A stretch of DNA of 64,000 nt from Pseudomonas helleri (GCF_001043025.1 NZ_JYLD01000006.1:1-64000); one strand, 5' to 3'; shown: positions 1 through 8,830, counted from the first letter of the stretch. Notes: generated from the letters alone by a model not told the origin. Numbers and translations are program-made.

Positions 1-2502
1 CTGCTGACCACGAGCGTGGATGCCGGCTGGCGGCTTGCCTGTCATGACGCCGCCGGGCAGTTGCGTGATAGCTGGGACGGGCGCGACACCCATCGGCGCT
101 TTACCTACGATGAACTGATGCGACCAGTGAATGTGTTCGAACACGAGCCGCCGCTGTGCGTGGAGCGTTTTACCTACGCGGGTGCCGACGAAGAAGACGC
201 CCACCACAACCGCTGCGGGCAACTGCTTCGCCACGATGATCAGGCGGGCAGTCTGTGGCATGACGCATTTGCCCTCACCGGGCAGCCGCTGAGCGAAGCC
301 CGGCGATTCTGCACTGCACTGACGCAGCCCCATTGGCCCGCATCTGAAGCTGATCTTGAAGACGCGGTTTACACCACACGCTGGCGTCACGATGCTTTGG
401 GCACGGTCATCGAGCAAATCGATGCCCTTGGGCATGTGCAACGTTTTGAATTTGATGTGGCCGGGCAACCTTTTGCGTCCTGGCTGGACGACGTTGCCCT
501 GCTCAAAAGCACGACCTACAACGTCTTTGGTCAGGTAGAAATTGAGCTGGCAGGCAACGGCGTCACTACCACGGCCTATTACTCGGCTCGGGACGGTCTG
601 CTGTCCAACCTCAAGGCCAAAAGGTCAGACGGCAAGACGCTACAGGACCTGAACTACCAGTACGATCCGGTAGGCAACATCACCCGCATCGAAGACCTTG
701 CCCAGTCAGTGCAATGGTTTGCCGGGCAGCGTATTCAGGCAGTCAGTACCTTCACCTATGACACGCTCTATCAACTGATCAGCGCCACCGGTCGCGAAAA
801 CGCCAGCCAAACCATCGGCCCGGGTCTGCCGGGGCTAGAGATCTTCGGCCCGGTAGATGACAGCCGTTGGCGCACTTACAGCCAGACCTACAGCTACGAC
901 AGTGGCGGCAACCTGACCCGGCTCAAGCACGCTGCCGGAGCTGGCAACAGCTGTACCCGCGAAATGGTCGTCGACGCACGCAGCAACCGCAGCCTGTTCA
1001 AGGACGGTTCGCCGATAGATTTTGCCAAGGCGTTTGATGCCAACGGCAATCAACAGGCTCTGGCACCGGGCCAACTTATGCAGTGGGACAGCCGCAACCA
1101 GTTGCAGCACGTAACGCAGGTGCAGCGCGAAGATCCCGATGGTCAGGACGACGATACGGAAACCTACATTTATGACGGCGGCGGCCAGCGCGTGCGTAAA
1201 GTGCGCCGCGCCAAAACCCTTGGCGGTGAACACATCAGCGAAGTGCGCTACTTGCCGGGGCTGGAGATCCGCAGCCGAACGACAGGCGAGCAATTGCACG
1301 TGGTGCTTGCCCAAGCGGGGCGTAATGCCGTGCGTTTGTTGAACCGTGATAATGGCCAGCATCAACACCGTTACAGCGTGAACGACCATTTGGGCAGCAG
1401 CACGCTGGAGCTGGATCAAAATGGCGAGTTGCTGAGTCAGGAAAGTTACTATCCCTACGGCGGTACGGCTTGGTGGGCGGCCAAAAATGCACTGGAAGCC
1501 CGCTACAAAGTGATTCGTTTTTCGGGTAAAGAACGGGATGCAACCGGGTTGTATTACTACGGGTTTAGATATTACGCGCCGTGGTTGCAGCGCTGGATTA
1601 ATCCGGATCCGGCGGGGGATGTGGATGGATTGAACCACTATCGGTTTGTAGCAAACTCCCCAATACGTCTGACCGATAATGATGGACGAAACTTTGAAGA
1701 CGCCATTGTCAAAACGCCTTATAGAAGAAAAGAATCTTCAGGACGCTTTTTAATTAGAACTTTGGGAGCACTCAACACTTCTCTAGCAGCAGAAGTTGCT
1801 TTTTCTGACGAGATCAACTTAACCGAAGTTCACCCTTTGGACATGTCGGAGTATGTTAATCGCTTTGATGCATTAAGCATGGATGAAAAAGCGGCCATTC
1901 GGGGATGGAGCAGTATTGGCGACGCATTTGAATACCATGATTTCATGGATAGCGATGATTACCCGGACGCTATAAGCTACGAACTCAATCAACATCTTGC
2001 CGAAAACAAGCCTCTGGATAATAAATTCCGAAAAGCCTATGTAAACTTACAGTCGAGCATTAGCAAACTCACCATTGACAAAGCGGTTCTACTGCGCACG
2101 GATGAATACGCACATAGCGATGATATACCGTGGGGCAAGACTATCAACAAAGGTGACATTGTCTCTAATCAAGCATTATTGATGGCGGTTTCGGAAAGTA
2201 ATTCCTATGCTCAAACCTTGACGGACAGCCCAGAAAAAGAAACGACTACAACACTTGCGCATTATTTGATTAAGAACGCAGAGGCTGCCCCTCTTGTCTA
2301 TGGAATAGCGTCTCCTGTACTTGAAGAGTATGAGCGACTAATAGCACCACACACCTATTTTGAGGTGGAAGATATAGCCTACGCAGAAAAAATCGACACA
2401 CAGGGAAACGTAAATAACTCATTTATGAAAAGAATCGGCGTTGTGCTAAAACAACTAAAAAATTATAGCGGCCCGGCCAAAAACATACATACAGGTCGAT
2501 AG
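1..2502 (+). CDS. Tc toxin C-subunit (TccC-like) / RHS-repeat protein with ADP-ribosyltransferase-like tip, 5' partial
   Basis: The reading frame is open to base 1, so the N-terminus lies outside the window; the first possible internal start is GTG at 16, and residue numbers count from it (828 aa). The visible part has YD repeats and the RHS-associated core (FSGKERDATGLYYYG near residue 502, DPAG-VDGLNHYR near 533). The repeat wording around YDTLYQL and the core match TccC subunits of Photorhabdus/Pseudomonas Tc toxins, which form a shell around an autocleaved C-terminal toxin. From about residue 555 the DNA is clearly more AT-rich, as usual for exchangeable tips. The tip has an ADP-ribosyltransferase-like order: R694 in LLRTDEY, a serine strand near S726, then E771-x-E773 followed by LIAPHTYFEV. 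Family knowledge: TccC3 and TccC5 tips ADP-ribosylate actin and Rho. The target here is unknown. No immunity gene follows. Confidence 0.85.
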   Translation: MLTTSVDAGWRLACHDAAGQLRDSWDGRDTHRRFTYDELMRPVNVFEHEPPLCVERFTYAGADEEDAHHNRCGQLLRHDDQAGSLWHDAFALTGQPLSEARRFCTALTQPHWPASEADLEDAVYTTRWRHDALGTVIEQIDALGHVQRFEFDVAGQPFASWLDDVALLKSTTYNVFGQVEIELAGNGVTTTAYYSARDGLLSNLKAKRSDGKTLQDLNYQYDPVGNITRIEDLAQSVQWFAGQRIQAVSTFTYDTLYQLISATGRENASQTIGPGLPGLEIFGPVDDSRWRTYSQTYSYDSGGNLTRLKHAAGAGNSCTREMVVDARSNRSLFKDGSPIDFAKAFDANGNQQALAPGQLMQWDSRNQLQHVTQVQREDPDGQDDDTETYIYDGGGQRVRKVRRAKTLGGEHISEVRYLPGLEIRSRTTGEQLHVVLAQAGRNAVRLLNRDNGQHQHRYSVNDHLGSSTLELDQNGELLSQESYYPYGGTAWWAAKNALEARYKVIRFSGKERDATGLYYYGFRYYAPWLQRWINPDPAGDVDGLNHYRFVANSPIRLTDNDGRNFEDAIVKTPYRRKESSGRFLIRTLGALNTSLAAEVAFSDEINLTEVHPLDMSEYVNRFDALSMDEKAAIRGWSSIGDAFEYHDFMDSDDYPDAISYELNQHLAENKPLDNKFRKAYVNLQSSISKLTIDKAVLLRTDEYAHSDDIPWGKTINKGDIVSNQALLMAVSESNSYAQTLTDSPEKETTTTLAHYLIKNAEAAPLVYGIASPVLEEYERLIAPHTYFEVEDIAYAEKIDTQGNVNNSFMKRIGVVLKQLKNYSGPAKNIHTGR

Positions 2503-2736
2503 CTTGACGTTTGTTCGATAAGTCATTCGTCTTGTCTATACACAGGATTGATTAAGGTGTTGACCTGATCGAAAGGCAGAGCGAACCTAAGCCTCGCCAA
2601 ACAAGGCCGAAAACCGCGGGCAACCGGGGCGCATATCGCCTCATCCCACGCCTGCGACACTGCGTGATCACTTGGGATTGAAGCGTCCGGCCAACCGGGA
2701 TGCAGGGTCTCTACCTTCTCAACACGAGACTTTTCG

Positions 2737-3774
2737 ATGACTTATACCGCAGCCGAAAACCGCTATGAATCCATTCCTTATCGCCGCGTAGGCCGCAGCG
2801 GGCTGGTGCTGCCAGCCCTGTCCCTGGGGCTGTGGCACAACTTTGGCGACAGCACGCCCATCGACACCCAGCGCGCCTTGCTGCGCACCGCTTTCGACTT
2901 GGGCATCAACCACTTTGACCTCGCCAACAACTATGGCCCGCCGTATGGCAGTGCCGAGATCAATTTTGGCCGTTTGCTGCGCGAAGACTTCAAGCACTAC
3001 CGCGATGAGTTGATCATCTCCAGCAAAGCAGGCTGGGACATGTGGCCCGGCCCTTACGGCCAGGGCGGCGGCTCACGCAAGTACGTGCTCGCCAGCCTTG
3101 ACCAGAGCCTGCAGCGCCTGGGCCTGGACTACGTCGATATTTTCTACTCGCACCGCTTCGATCCGGACACCCCGCTGGAAGAAACCGCCAGCGCCCTGGC
3201 CACCGCGGTACAACAAGGCAAGGCGCTGTACATCGGGATTTCGTCGTACTCCGGGGTCAAAACCCGTGAAATCGCGGCGCTGCTCAAAGAGTGGAAAGTA
3301 CCGCTGCTGATCCACCAACCGGCGTACAACCTGTTGAATCGCTGGGTGGAAAAGGACCTGCTGGACACCACCGAAGAACTCGGCACCGGGGTGATTGCTT
3401 TCACTCCGCTGGCGCAGGGTTTGTTGACGGACAAATACCTCAATGGCATTCCGGCTGATGCGCGGGTCAATCGCCCGGGTGGTGGTTCGTTGCAGAGCAA
3501 GCACTTGTCTGAAAGCAACATTGCCCATGTACGCGCGCTCAACGAGATCGCCAAACGCCGTGGTCAGAGCCTGGCCCAACTGGCACTGGCCTGGACCCTG
3601 CGTGACCCGCGCGTGACCTCGGCACTGATTGGCGCAAGCCGCCCTGAGCAAATTGTCGAAAACGTCGGTGCGTTGCAGAACCTGGCGTTCAGCGCAGAAG
3701 AACTGGCCGAAATCGACCGCTTTGCCCAGGAAGGCGGGATCAACCTATGGGAAAAACCGTCAACGGCTGAATAA
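2737..3774 (+). CDS. Aldo/keto reductase, YghZ/Gpr type (L-glyceraldehyde 3-phosphate reductase-like)
   Basis: A 345-residue TIM-barrel NADPH-dependent reductase. The catalytic tetrad is visible as D61, Y66, K97 and H139, in the contexts FDLANNYGP, SSKAGW and FYSHRFD. The stretch GWDMWPGPYG and the overall length fit the YghZ/Gpr subgroup, which reduces L-glyceraldehyde 3-phosphate and detoxifies methylglyoxal. The C-terminal NADPH-binding part includes TSALIGASRPEQI. The gene stands alone, followed by a REPIN, with no functional link to either neighbour. Subfamily assignment is from sequence resemblance; the physiological substrate is not shown. Confidence 0.85.
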   Translation: MTYTAAENRYESIPYRRVGRSGLVLPALSLGLWHNFGDSTPIDTQRALLRTAFDLGINHFDLANNYGPPYGSAEINFGRLLREDFKHYRDELIISSKAGWDMWPGPYGQGGGSRKYVLASLDQSLQRLGLDYVDIFYSHRFDPDTPLEETASALATAVQQGKALYIGISSYSGVKTREIAALLKEWKVPLLIHQPAYNLLNRWVEKDLLDTTEELGTGVIAFTPLAQGLLTDKYLNGIPADARVNRPGGGSLQSKHLSESNIAHVRALNEIAKRRGQSLAQLALAWTLRDPRVTSALIGASRPEQIVENVGALQNLAFSAEELAEIDRFAQEGGINLWEKPSTAE

Positions 3775-3789
3775 CCCACTCTTTTGACG

Positions 3790-3874
3790 GTGGGAGCGGG
3801 CTTGCTCGCGATACAGACAACGCGGTGTCATTGACGTCCGCGTGCGCCCTATCGCGAGCAAGCCCGCTCCCACC
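3790..3874. repeat. REPIN, GTGGGAGCGGGC family
   Basis: Two inverted REP arms reading GTGGGAGCGGGCTTGCTCG and its reverse complement flank a short unique middle. It lies between convergent genes and could also stop transcription. A second member is at 39947-40031. Confidence 0.9.
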
Positions 3875-3889
3875 AAAAGAGTGAAGCCG

Positions 3890-5326
3890 TTACAACCCGC
3901 GTTCAGCCAACCGCGCAGCCAACGCCTTGGCCTGCAAGGCCACATCGGTCACGGCGGTACTTTCCCACCATTCGCCACGCAACGGCGGCCCCATGGCAAA
4001 CAGGCGTTTCGCCGGTTCCGACTGTGCGTTGAGCACAGCCCCTGACGGATCAGCGGCGATACCCAGGCCCAGGTTGCCTGCACGAATCAAACCCCGCTCC
4101 AACAACTGACGCGGCAAGGCTTTATCGACCCGACGCCAGTCGTATTCAATGCCGGTGGAATTGATCAGGCCATCCCCTTCAACCACCCTCACCTGCGCCT
4201 GCCCACGATAGCGCAGGTGAACCCGTGGACGCCCGTCAGCGCTGACCTCCACGCCCTGCAGTGACGCGGCATTGATGGTCAAGCGCCCTTCCCCCAACAG
4301 TTGCTCCAACAAGGCATTACCCTGCGGCGGGGAACGGTGGTGATGGCTTTCCCACCACGGCCGCACATGGCGCACAAACTGGCGGCGCTGAACATCACTG
4401 GCCTGGCTCCACAACCGACCGATATGCACGCGCACGGTGTCCAGCGGTGCCTGCCAGTCAATGCCCGCCGCCTCGGCCAGCTCACACTGGCGACGCAACG
4501 CTCGGAGCAATTGCAACGGGCTGCGAATCTGCGGGTCCCGGGTCAAAAAGTCTTCCCAGGCCGGTGGCTGACGCCGTACGTGCGGCAACAGGCCGTGCCG
4601 TGAAAATACCTCGATGGAGCCTCGATGCCCGGCCCGATTCAACGACTCAAGCGCATCGACCATGGTCAGCCCGGAGCCAATGATCAGCACCCGTGCATCC
4701 ACCGGCAAACCGCGCAATGCCTGAACATCCCAAGGGTCCAGCGCGGCCGCGTTCAGGCCGCTGGACTGGCGCTGCGCCGTACGCGCGGCCGGGAACATGC
4801 CGGTGGCCAACACGGCCACCGCCGCCTGCAACTGACGACCGTCCTTAAGGGTCACCTGAACCCGATTTTGCTCGGTTTGCAGGTCGATGGCTTCGTCACG
4901 CACATGGGTCAGGCTTGAGCCTTGCGCCGAACCGGTGGCCAATGCTTCGGCCAGCCGCTGCTGGGCATACTGGCCAAACAGCCCGCGTGGCGGGAACAGG
5001 TGCTCGACCGGCACGTCCTGCACCGCCGACTCAGGCCAGCCACCACTTGCAATATGCGCTTTGAGCCAACGCGTCAGATCGTCGGCATCGTCCGGGTCAA
5101 TGCTCATGCGCGCCGCATTGCCGTTCAGGGTGTGCCCAAGTTCTGTGGCACTGTAAGCCTCGCCCCGCCCCAGTTCGACCCGCGGCTCGACCAGCACGAT
5201 ATTCCGGGCACCCGGCAAACGCAGCAATTGCATGGCCAGCAAGGTGCCGCTCAGGCCACCGCCAACAATCAACACATCGGCCTCGCGGATGGCAGGCGTT
5301 GCCTGTCCGCCTTGTGGCTCACTCAT
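3890..5326 (-). CDS. FAD/NAD(P)-binding protein (YdhS-like, NAD_binding_9)
   Basis: A 478-residue flavoprotein with an N-terminal Rossmann motif GGGLSG at residues 22-27 and a second nucleotide-binding stretch VLIIGSGLTMVD in the middle, as in the FAD/NAD(P)-binding YdhS-like family of unknown reaction. The start was set at the ATG giving MSEPQGG because an AAGAGAGAA ribosome site precedes it; the longer frame to 5374 would run into the upstream gene. It begins 28 bases after the monooxygenase gene, so it is probably the last gene of the sulfur-linked operon running down from 8425. A role in reducing or repairing a cofactor for the monooxygenase is only inferred. Confidence 0.75.
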   Translation of the reverse strand: MSEPQGGQATPAIREADVLIVGGGLSGTLLAMQLLRLPGARNIVLVEPRVELGRGEAYSATELGHTLNGNAARMSIDPDDADDLTRWLKAHIASGGWPESAVQDVPVEHLFPPRGLFGQYAQQRLAEALATGSAQGSSLTHVRDEAIDLQTEQNRVQVTLKDGRQLQAAVAVLATGMFPAARTAQRQSSGLNAAALDPWDVQALRGLPVDARVLIIGSGLTMVDALESLNRAGHRGSIEVFSRHGLLPHVRRQPPAWEDFLTRDPQIRSPLQLLRALRRQCELAEAAGIDWQAPLDTVRVHIGRLWSQASDVQRRQFVRHVRPWWESHHHRSPPQGNALLEQLLGEGRLTINAASLQGVEVSADGRPRVHLRYRGQAQVRVVEGDGLINSTGIEYDWRRVDKALPRQLLERGLIRAGNLGLGIAADPSGAVLNAQSEPAKRLFAMGPPLRGEWWESTAVTDVALQAKALAARLAERGL

Positions 5327-5354
5327 GGGTATTCTCTCTTTTGAAAACAGCTCA

Positions 5355-6755
5355 TCACGCACGTTCTTTTTCACGCGCCCGGTTCAGTTCGCCGAGGTTA
5401 CGGTAGCCGGCACCGGGGTGCCAATCCGCCAGTTTCGGGCCCTCGCCAAACAGTTTCTCGCGCAATGTACCCGGCGCATATTCCTTTTTGTACACCCCGC
5501 GCTTTTGCAACTCAGGTACCAGCAACTCCACCGCGTCGATAAAGGTTTCGTGGGTCACGGCATAAGCCAGGTTGAACCCGTCGACGTCGGTCTCGGCCAC
5601 CCACTCTTCAAGCAGGTCGGCCACGGTTTCCGGGCCGCCGACAAACAACGGGCCAAAACCACCGATACCCACCCAGTCGGCCAGCGCATTTGGCGTCCAG
5701 ATGGTGTTCGGGTCGGCAGTCGAGAAGGTTTCCACTGCCGATTGAATGGCGTTGGTGTGCACGTGCTTGAGCGGCTCGTCAGGCTTGAACTGGCTGAAGT
5801 CGATACCGGTCCAGCCTGAAATCAAGGCCATCGCCCCTTCGTAGCTGACGTAGCTTTTGTACTCTTCGAACTTGGCTTTGGCCTTGGCGTCGGTCTCACC
5901 GACGATCACCGTTTGCAGGTTGAAAATCAGGATTTTCGACGGGTCACGGCCCGCCTCGGCAGCACGACGGCGAATATCAGCCACGGTCTTTTTCAACAAG
6001 GCCTTGGACGGCGATGCCACAAACACGCACTCGGCATGTTCAGCGGCAAACTGCTTGCCACGGCTGGAGGCTCCGGCCTGGTACAACACCGGCGTACGCT
6101 GCGGCGATGGCTCACAGAGGTGAATGCCGGGCACCTGGAAGTGCTCGCCGACATGCTGGATCTCATGAATCTTGCTCGGATCACTGAACACCCGGCGCTC
6201 ACGGTCACGCAGGATCGCGCCGTCTTCCCAGCTGCCCTCCCAGAGTTTGTAGCAAACTTCCAGGTATTCCTCGGCGAAGTCGTAGCGCGAGTCGTGGGCT
6301 GTCTGGGTTTTCTGCCCGAGATTCTTGGCGCCGCTTTCCAGGTATGAGGTCACGATGTTCCAGCCGGCACGGCCCTTGGTCAGGTGATCAAGCGTGGACA
6401 GACGACGGGCGAACGGGTACGGATGCTCAAACGACAACGACGCAGTCAGGCCAAACCCCAAATGCTCAGTGACCATCGCCATGGGTGGAATCAGTTGCAG
6501 CGGGTCATTGACCGGCACTTGCGCCGCCTGACGAATCGCCGCCTCGCCGTTGCCGCGATAAACATCGTAAATACCCAGCACGTCGGCGATAAACAAGCCG
6601 TCAAACTTGCCGCGCTCGAGGATTTTTGCCAGATCGGTCCAGTATTCCAGGTCCTTGTATTGCCACGAACGATCACGCGGGTGCGCCCACAGGCCGGGCG
6701 ACTGGTGGCCCACACAGTTCATGTCGAAAGCGTTGAGACGAATTTCACGGGACAT
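5355..6755 (-). CDS. FMN-dependent monooxygenase, NtaA/SnaA/DszA family (LLM class)
   Basis: A 466-residue bacterial-luciferase-like monooxygenase. The N-terminal RLNAFDMNCVGHQS, the GLFIADVLG strand and the block RAGWNIVTSYLESGAKNLG are hallmarks of the NtaA/SnaA/DszA branch, which uses reduced FMN and O2 to cleave C-N or C-S bonds (nitrilotriacetate, dibenzothiophene sulfone). It has no reductase domain and needs separately made FMNH2. It starts 4 bases after the small acyl-CoA-dehydrogenase fragment gene, so it is co-transcribed with DszC/SfnB-like proteins. That context favours oxidation of an organosulfur compound as sulfur source. The substrate is unknown. Confidence 0.85.
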   Translation of the reverse strand: MSREIRLNAFDMNCVGHQSPGLWAHPRDRSWQYKDLEYWTDLAKILERGKFDGLFIADVLGIYDVYRGNGEAAIRQAAQVPVNDPLQLIPPMAMVTEHLGFGLTASLSFEHPYPFARRLSTLDHLTKGRAGWNIVTSYLESGAKNLGQKTQTAHDSRYDFAEEYLEVCYKLWEGSWEDGAILRDRERRVFSDPSKIHEIQHVGEHFQVPGIHLCEPSPQRTPVLYQAGASSRGKQFAAEHAECVFVASPSKALLKKTVADIRRRAAEAGRDPSKILIFNLQTVIVGETDAKAKAKFEEYKSYVSYEGAMALISGWTGIDFSQFKPDEPLKHVHTNAIQSAVETFSTADPNTIWTPNALADWVGIGGFGPLFVGGPETVADLLEEWVAETDVDGFNLAYAVTHETFIDAVELLVPELQKRGVYKKEYAPGTLREKLFGEGPKLADWHPGAGYRNLGELNRAREKERA

Positions 6756-6759
6756 CTGT

Positions 6760-7206
6760 TTACTCCTGAAGCTGAGGCGGTATGACGCCGTTCAAACGGT
6801 AGTTACCAATAATCCGGGCCTGCCAGCGCAAGGGTTCGCGGCCTTCCAGAGAAGGCGACGGTGAACGGCTGCCAGTGAGTTCTTGCTGCACGTTGCCCAC
6901 CGCCTGCAACGCTTCGGCGCTGGCGAGCACGGCTTCGGCCGTCGCCACCAGGGTCTCGGCAGCCGGGCCAACAAAGTGTTGCGCACGCAGATATAGGGCT
7001 TCGGCCACGTCGAGGCGAATATTCAGGTCGCCAAACTTGCCGATGATGTACGGGTCGTCCACGGCCTTGCTTAAGCCGCTGAGCGCCCACGGTTGGGCCT
7101 GTTCGCGAACGAATGTGAGGGTCTGCTCCAGGCCTTGTCGGGCCAGACGCAGGTCTTCGGCCGCTGCTGCAAGCTGGTTGGGCAAAGCGATTGCCGGGCT
7201 GTTCAT
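6760..7206 (-). CDS. Stand-alone C-terminal domain of a DszC/SfnB-like acyl-CoA dehydrogenase
   Basis: A protein of 148 residues resembling only the last third of the neighbouring 400-residue dehydrogenases. It has the VDDPYIIGKFGDLNIRL helix, an alanine-rich helix with the same spacing, and an end (ARIIGNYRLNGVIPPQ) matching HLIGNRLLNGILPPR of the gene upstream. There is no N-terminal or middle flavin-binding domain. The ATG at 7206 has GAGGA eight bases upstream, and spacing to both neighbours is tight (16 and 4 bases), so it looks like a maintained gene rather than debris. It may pair with a full-length paralogue in a hetero-oligomer, or be a degenerate duplication; neither is shown. Confidence 0.7.
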   Translation of the reverse strand: MNSPAIALPNQLAAAAEDLRLARQGLEQTLTFVREQAQPWALSGLSKAVDDPYIIGKFGDLNIRLDVAEALYLRAQHFVGPAAETLVATAEAVLASAEALQAVGNVQQELTGSRSPSPSLEGREPLRWQARIIGNYRLNGVIPPQLQE

Positions 7207-7222
7207 GGTGGTGAGTCCTCTA

Positions 7223-8425
7223 TCAGTTCCAGGCATGGCGTGGAGGCAGGATGCCGTTGAGCAGACGATTGCCGATCAGGTGGTATTTCCAGCGCGCCGG
7301 GTCATGCAGGGTGTGAGTTCGGGCGTTGCGCCAAAAGCGGTCGAGGTTGTGTTTGCCGAGCACCGAGCGCGTACCGGCCAGCTCGAACAGCTTGCTGCTG
7401 GCGAGCAAGGCGATCTCGGCTGAAAGCACTTTGGCCTGAGCCACAATCACCGAGGCTTCAGCCACGCTCTCTTCGCTGGGCGAGCGCAACGCGTGATCAA
7501 TGGCCCGCCCGGCCTTGGCCAGAATCGCGTCGGTGCCGTGCAGACGCCATTGCAAATCGCCAATGGCGGCAATCGTGTAAGGGTCTTGCCAGCCGTGATC
7601 CAGCTGGCTGTCGACCCACGGGCGGGACAACCGCGCATGAATCAGCGCCTGTTCAAAGGCGCCATGGGCAATGCCGGTGTCCACTGCCGCCTGAATGATT
7701 TGCGAGATCGGACCGTCTGCCGTGGGCTCTTCAAAGGCTTTGTACGCCGGGATCACGGCACTCAATGGCACGCGCACGCCTGCCAGTACCGCACCACCAC
7801 TGGCGGTGGTGCGTTGGCCGAAACCGTCCCAACTGTCAATGATGGTCAGCCCCGGATTGTCGCGCTCGACGAAGGCGATAAAGGGACGATTCTGTTCATC
7901 CACGCCCACCGCCGGGACGATATGGGCGAACAGTGCGCCAGTGCAGTAAAACTTCTCACCGTCGACCACGGCATGCTCGTCTTCAAAGCGGATTCGGGTC
8001 TGAAAGGCGCCGACATTCTTACTCTTGGATTCAGAAAACGCGTTGCCGAAACGCCAGCCCTCCAGGGCTTTGCCGTAGTAGTAACGCTTTTGCTCTTCGC
8101 TGCCGGTGTGCAGCAGGATATCCAGCACGCCCAAGTGGTTTTGCGGGATTTGCCCCAATGATGAGTCGGCAGCCGAAATGATCTTGATCACCTCAGCAAC
8201 GGTGACATACGACACCCCGGCCCCACCGTAGGCCTTGGGCACCGTAATGCCCCACAGGCCACTGGCGGCAAACAGATCCAGCTCGGCCACCGGCAAACGC
8301 CGGTCACGGTCACGCACCGAGGCTTCTTCAGCAAAACGCACCGCCAGGGCTTTGGCGATCTCGATGGCCTCGGCATCAGAGGCGATCACATGGGCCTTGG
8401 CAGGGGGTGATACAGAAATGCTCAT
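7223..8425 (-). CDS. SfnB/DszC-like acyl-CoA dehydrogenase family flavoprotein (sulfur acquisition)
   Basis: A 400-residue member of the acyl-CoA dehydrogenase fold: N-terminal helical domain (GITVPKAYGGAG), central beta domain with GNAFSESKSKN and DSWDGFGQRTTASG, and C-terminal bundle with GTRSVLGKHNLDRFWRNARTHTLHDP. This wording matches the SfnB sulfur-acquisition oxidoreductases and DszC monooxygenases, which use reduced flavin and O2 rather than acyl-CoA. The start is the ATG at 8425 with GGAG upstream; the longer frame enters the promoter. It is the first gene of the minus-strand operon and sits about 30 bases below a sigma54-type promoter. Family knowledge: SfnR, a sigma54 activator, controls sfn genes in P. 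putida. Confidence 0.85.
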   Translation of the reverse strand: MSISVSPPAKAHVIASDAEAIEIAKALAVRFAEEASVRDRDRRLPVAELDLFAASGLWGITVPKAYGGAGVSYVTVAEVIKIISAADSSLGQIPQNHLGVLDILLHTGSEEQKRYYYGKALEGWRFGNAFSESKSKNVGAFQTRIRFEDEHAVVDGEKFYCTGALFAHIVPAVGVDEQNRPFIAFVERDNPGLTIIDSWDGFGQRTTASGGAVLAGVRVPLSAVIPAYKAFEEPTADGPISQIIQAAVDTGIAHGAFEQALIHARLSRPWVDSQLDHGWQDPYTIAAIGDLQWRLHGTDAILAKAGRAIDHALRSPSEESVAEASVIVAQAKVLSAEIALLASSKLFELAGTRSVLGKHNLDRFWRNARTHTLHDPARWKYHLIGNRLLNGILPPRHAWN

Positions 8426-8465
8426 GGGCAGACTCCAATCCAGTGGAAAACACTGAAGTCCCCAT

Positions 8466-8481
8466 TGCACAGGTCGTGCCG
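8466..8481 (-). promoter_or_regulatory. Sigma54 (-24/-12) promoter of the minus-strand sulfur operon
   Basis: Read on the minus strand the site is CGGCACGACCTGTGCA: GG and GC with the ten-base spacing required by sigma54. The predicted start near 8455 leaves a 30-base leader before the ATG at 8425. Nearly the same sequence recurs on the other strand at 8774-8789. Confidence 0.75.
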
Positions 8482-8565
8482 TTTTTAAATATCGTTATAA
8501 ATCAGATAGTTATTAAATTTAACGTTGAACAGATAACAACAACTCACGTGCAATCTGTCCACTTG

Positions 8566-8583
8566 CTGTTGGCTAAGCAACAG
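8566..8583. promoter_or_regulatory. Palindrome CTGTTG-N6-CAACAG, candidate enhancer site 1
   Basis: Perfect six-base arms with a six-base spacer, roughly 110-130 bases upstream of the predicted minus-strand start, a normal distance for a sigma54 activator. A second inverted repeat, GTTGC-N4-GCAAC (8583-8596), overlaps its edge. Confidence 0.6.
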
Positions 8584-8604
8584 TTGCCATAGCAACACAT
8601 ACCT

Positions 8605-8672
8605 GTAGGAGCGAGCTTGCCTCGCGATCTTTTGATCTTAAAAAAAAGATCGCAAGGCAAGCCCGGAGCGGT
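8605..8672. repeat. REPIN, GTAGGAGCGAGC family, one arm degraded
   Basis: The left arm GTAGGAGCGAGCTTGCCTCG is intact; the right arm after AAAGATCGC has several changes. It sits inside the divergent promoter region between the two enhancer-like palindromes. Confidence 0.8.
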
Positions 8673-8704
8673 GCTGTTGGATTGGCGTACAACGTGTTAA
8701 TCCA

Positions 8705-8722
8705 CTGTTGCAACGCCAACAG
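8705..8722. promoter_or_regulatory. Palindrome CTGTTG-N6-CAACAG, candidate enhancer site 2
   Basis: Same arms and spacer length as the copy at 8566-8583, extended to ACTGTTG-N6-CAACAGT. It lies about 80-95 bases upstream of the predicted plus-strand start. Two identical palindromes in one intergenic region suggest binding by one activator; SfnR is the obvious candidate but is not encoded here. Confidence 0.6.
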
Positions 8723-8773
8723 TTGAGCTGACAAAAAAGCACCAAACGCCCGAATTATCGGCTTGCGATTTAA

Positions 8774-8789
8774 CGGCACAGACTGTGCA
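8774..8789 (+). promoter_or_regulatory. Sigma54 (-24/-12) promoter of the plus-strand DszC-like gene
   Basis: CGGCACAGACTGTGCA has GG-N10-GC spacing and agrees with the minus-strand promoter at 13 of 16 positions. The predicted start is near 8800, 30 bases before the ATG at 8831. Confidence 0.75.
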
Positions 8790-8830
8790 ACGGACATGCC
8801 AGTGACCTTTATTTATGCAGGAGCATTGTT

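Noticed and set aside
835..1638. Open frame (267 codons) antisense to the RHS core
   Set aside because: It lies wholly opposite conserved RHS core sequence and has no recognisable domain.
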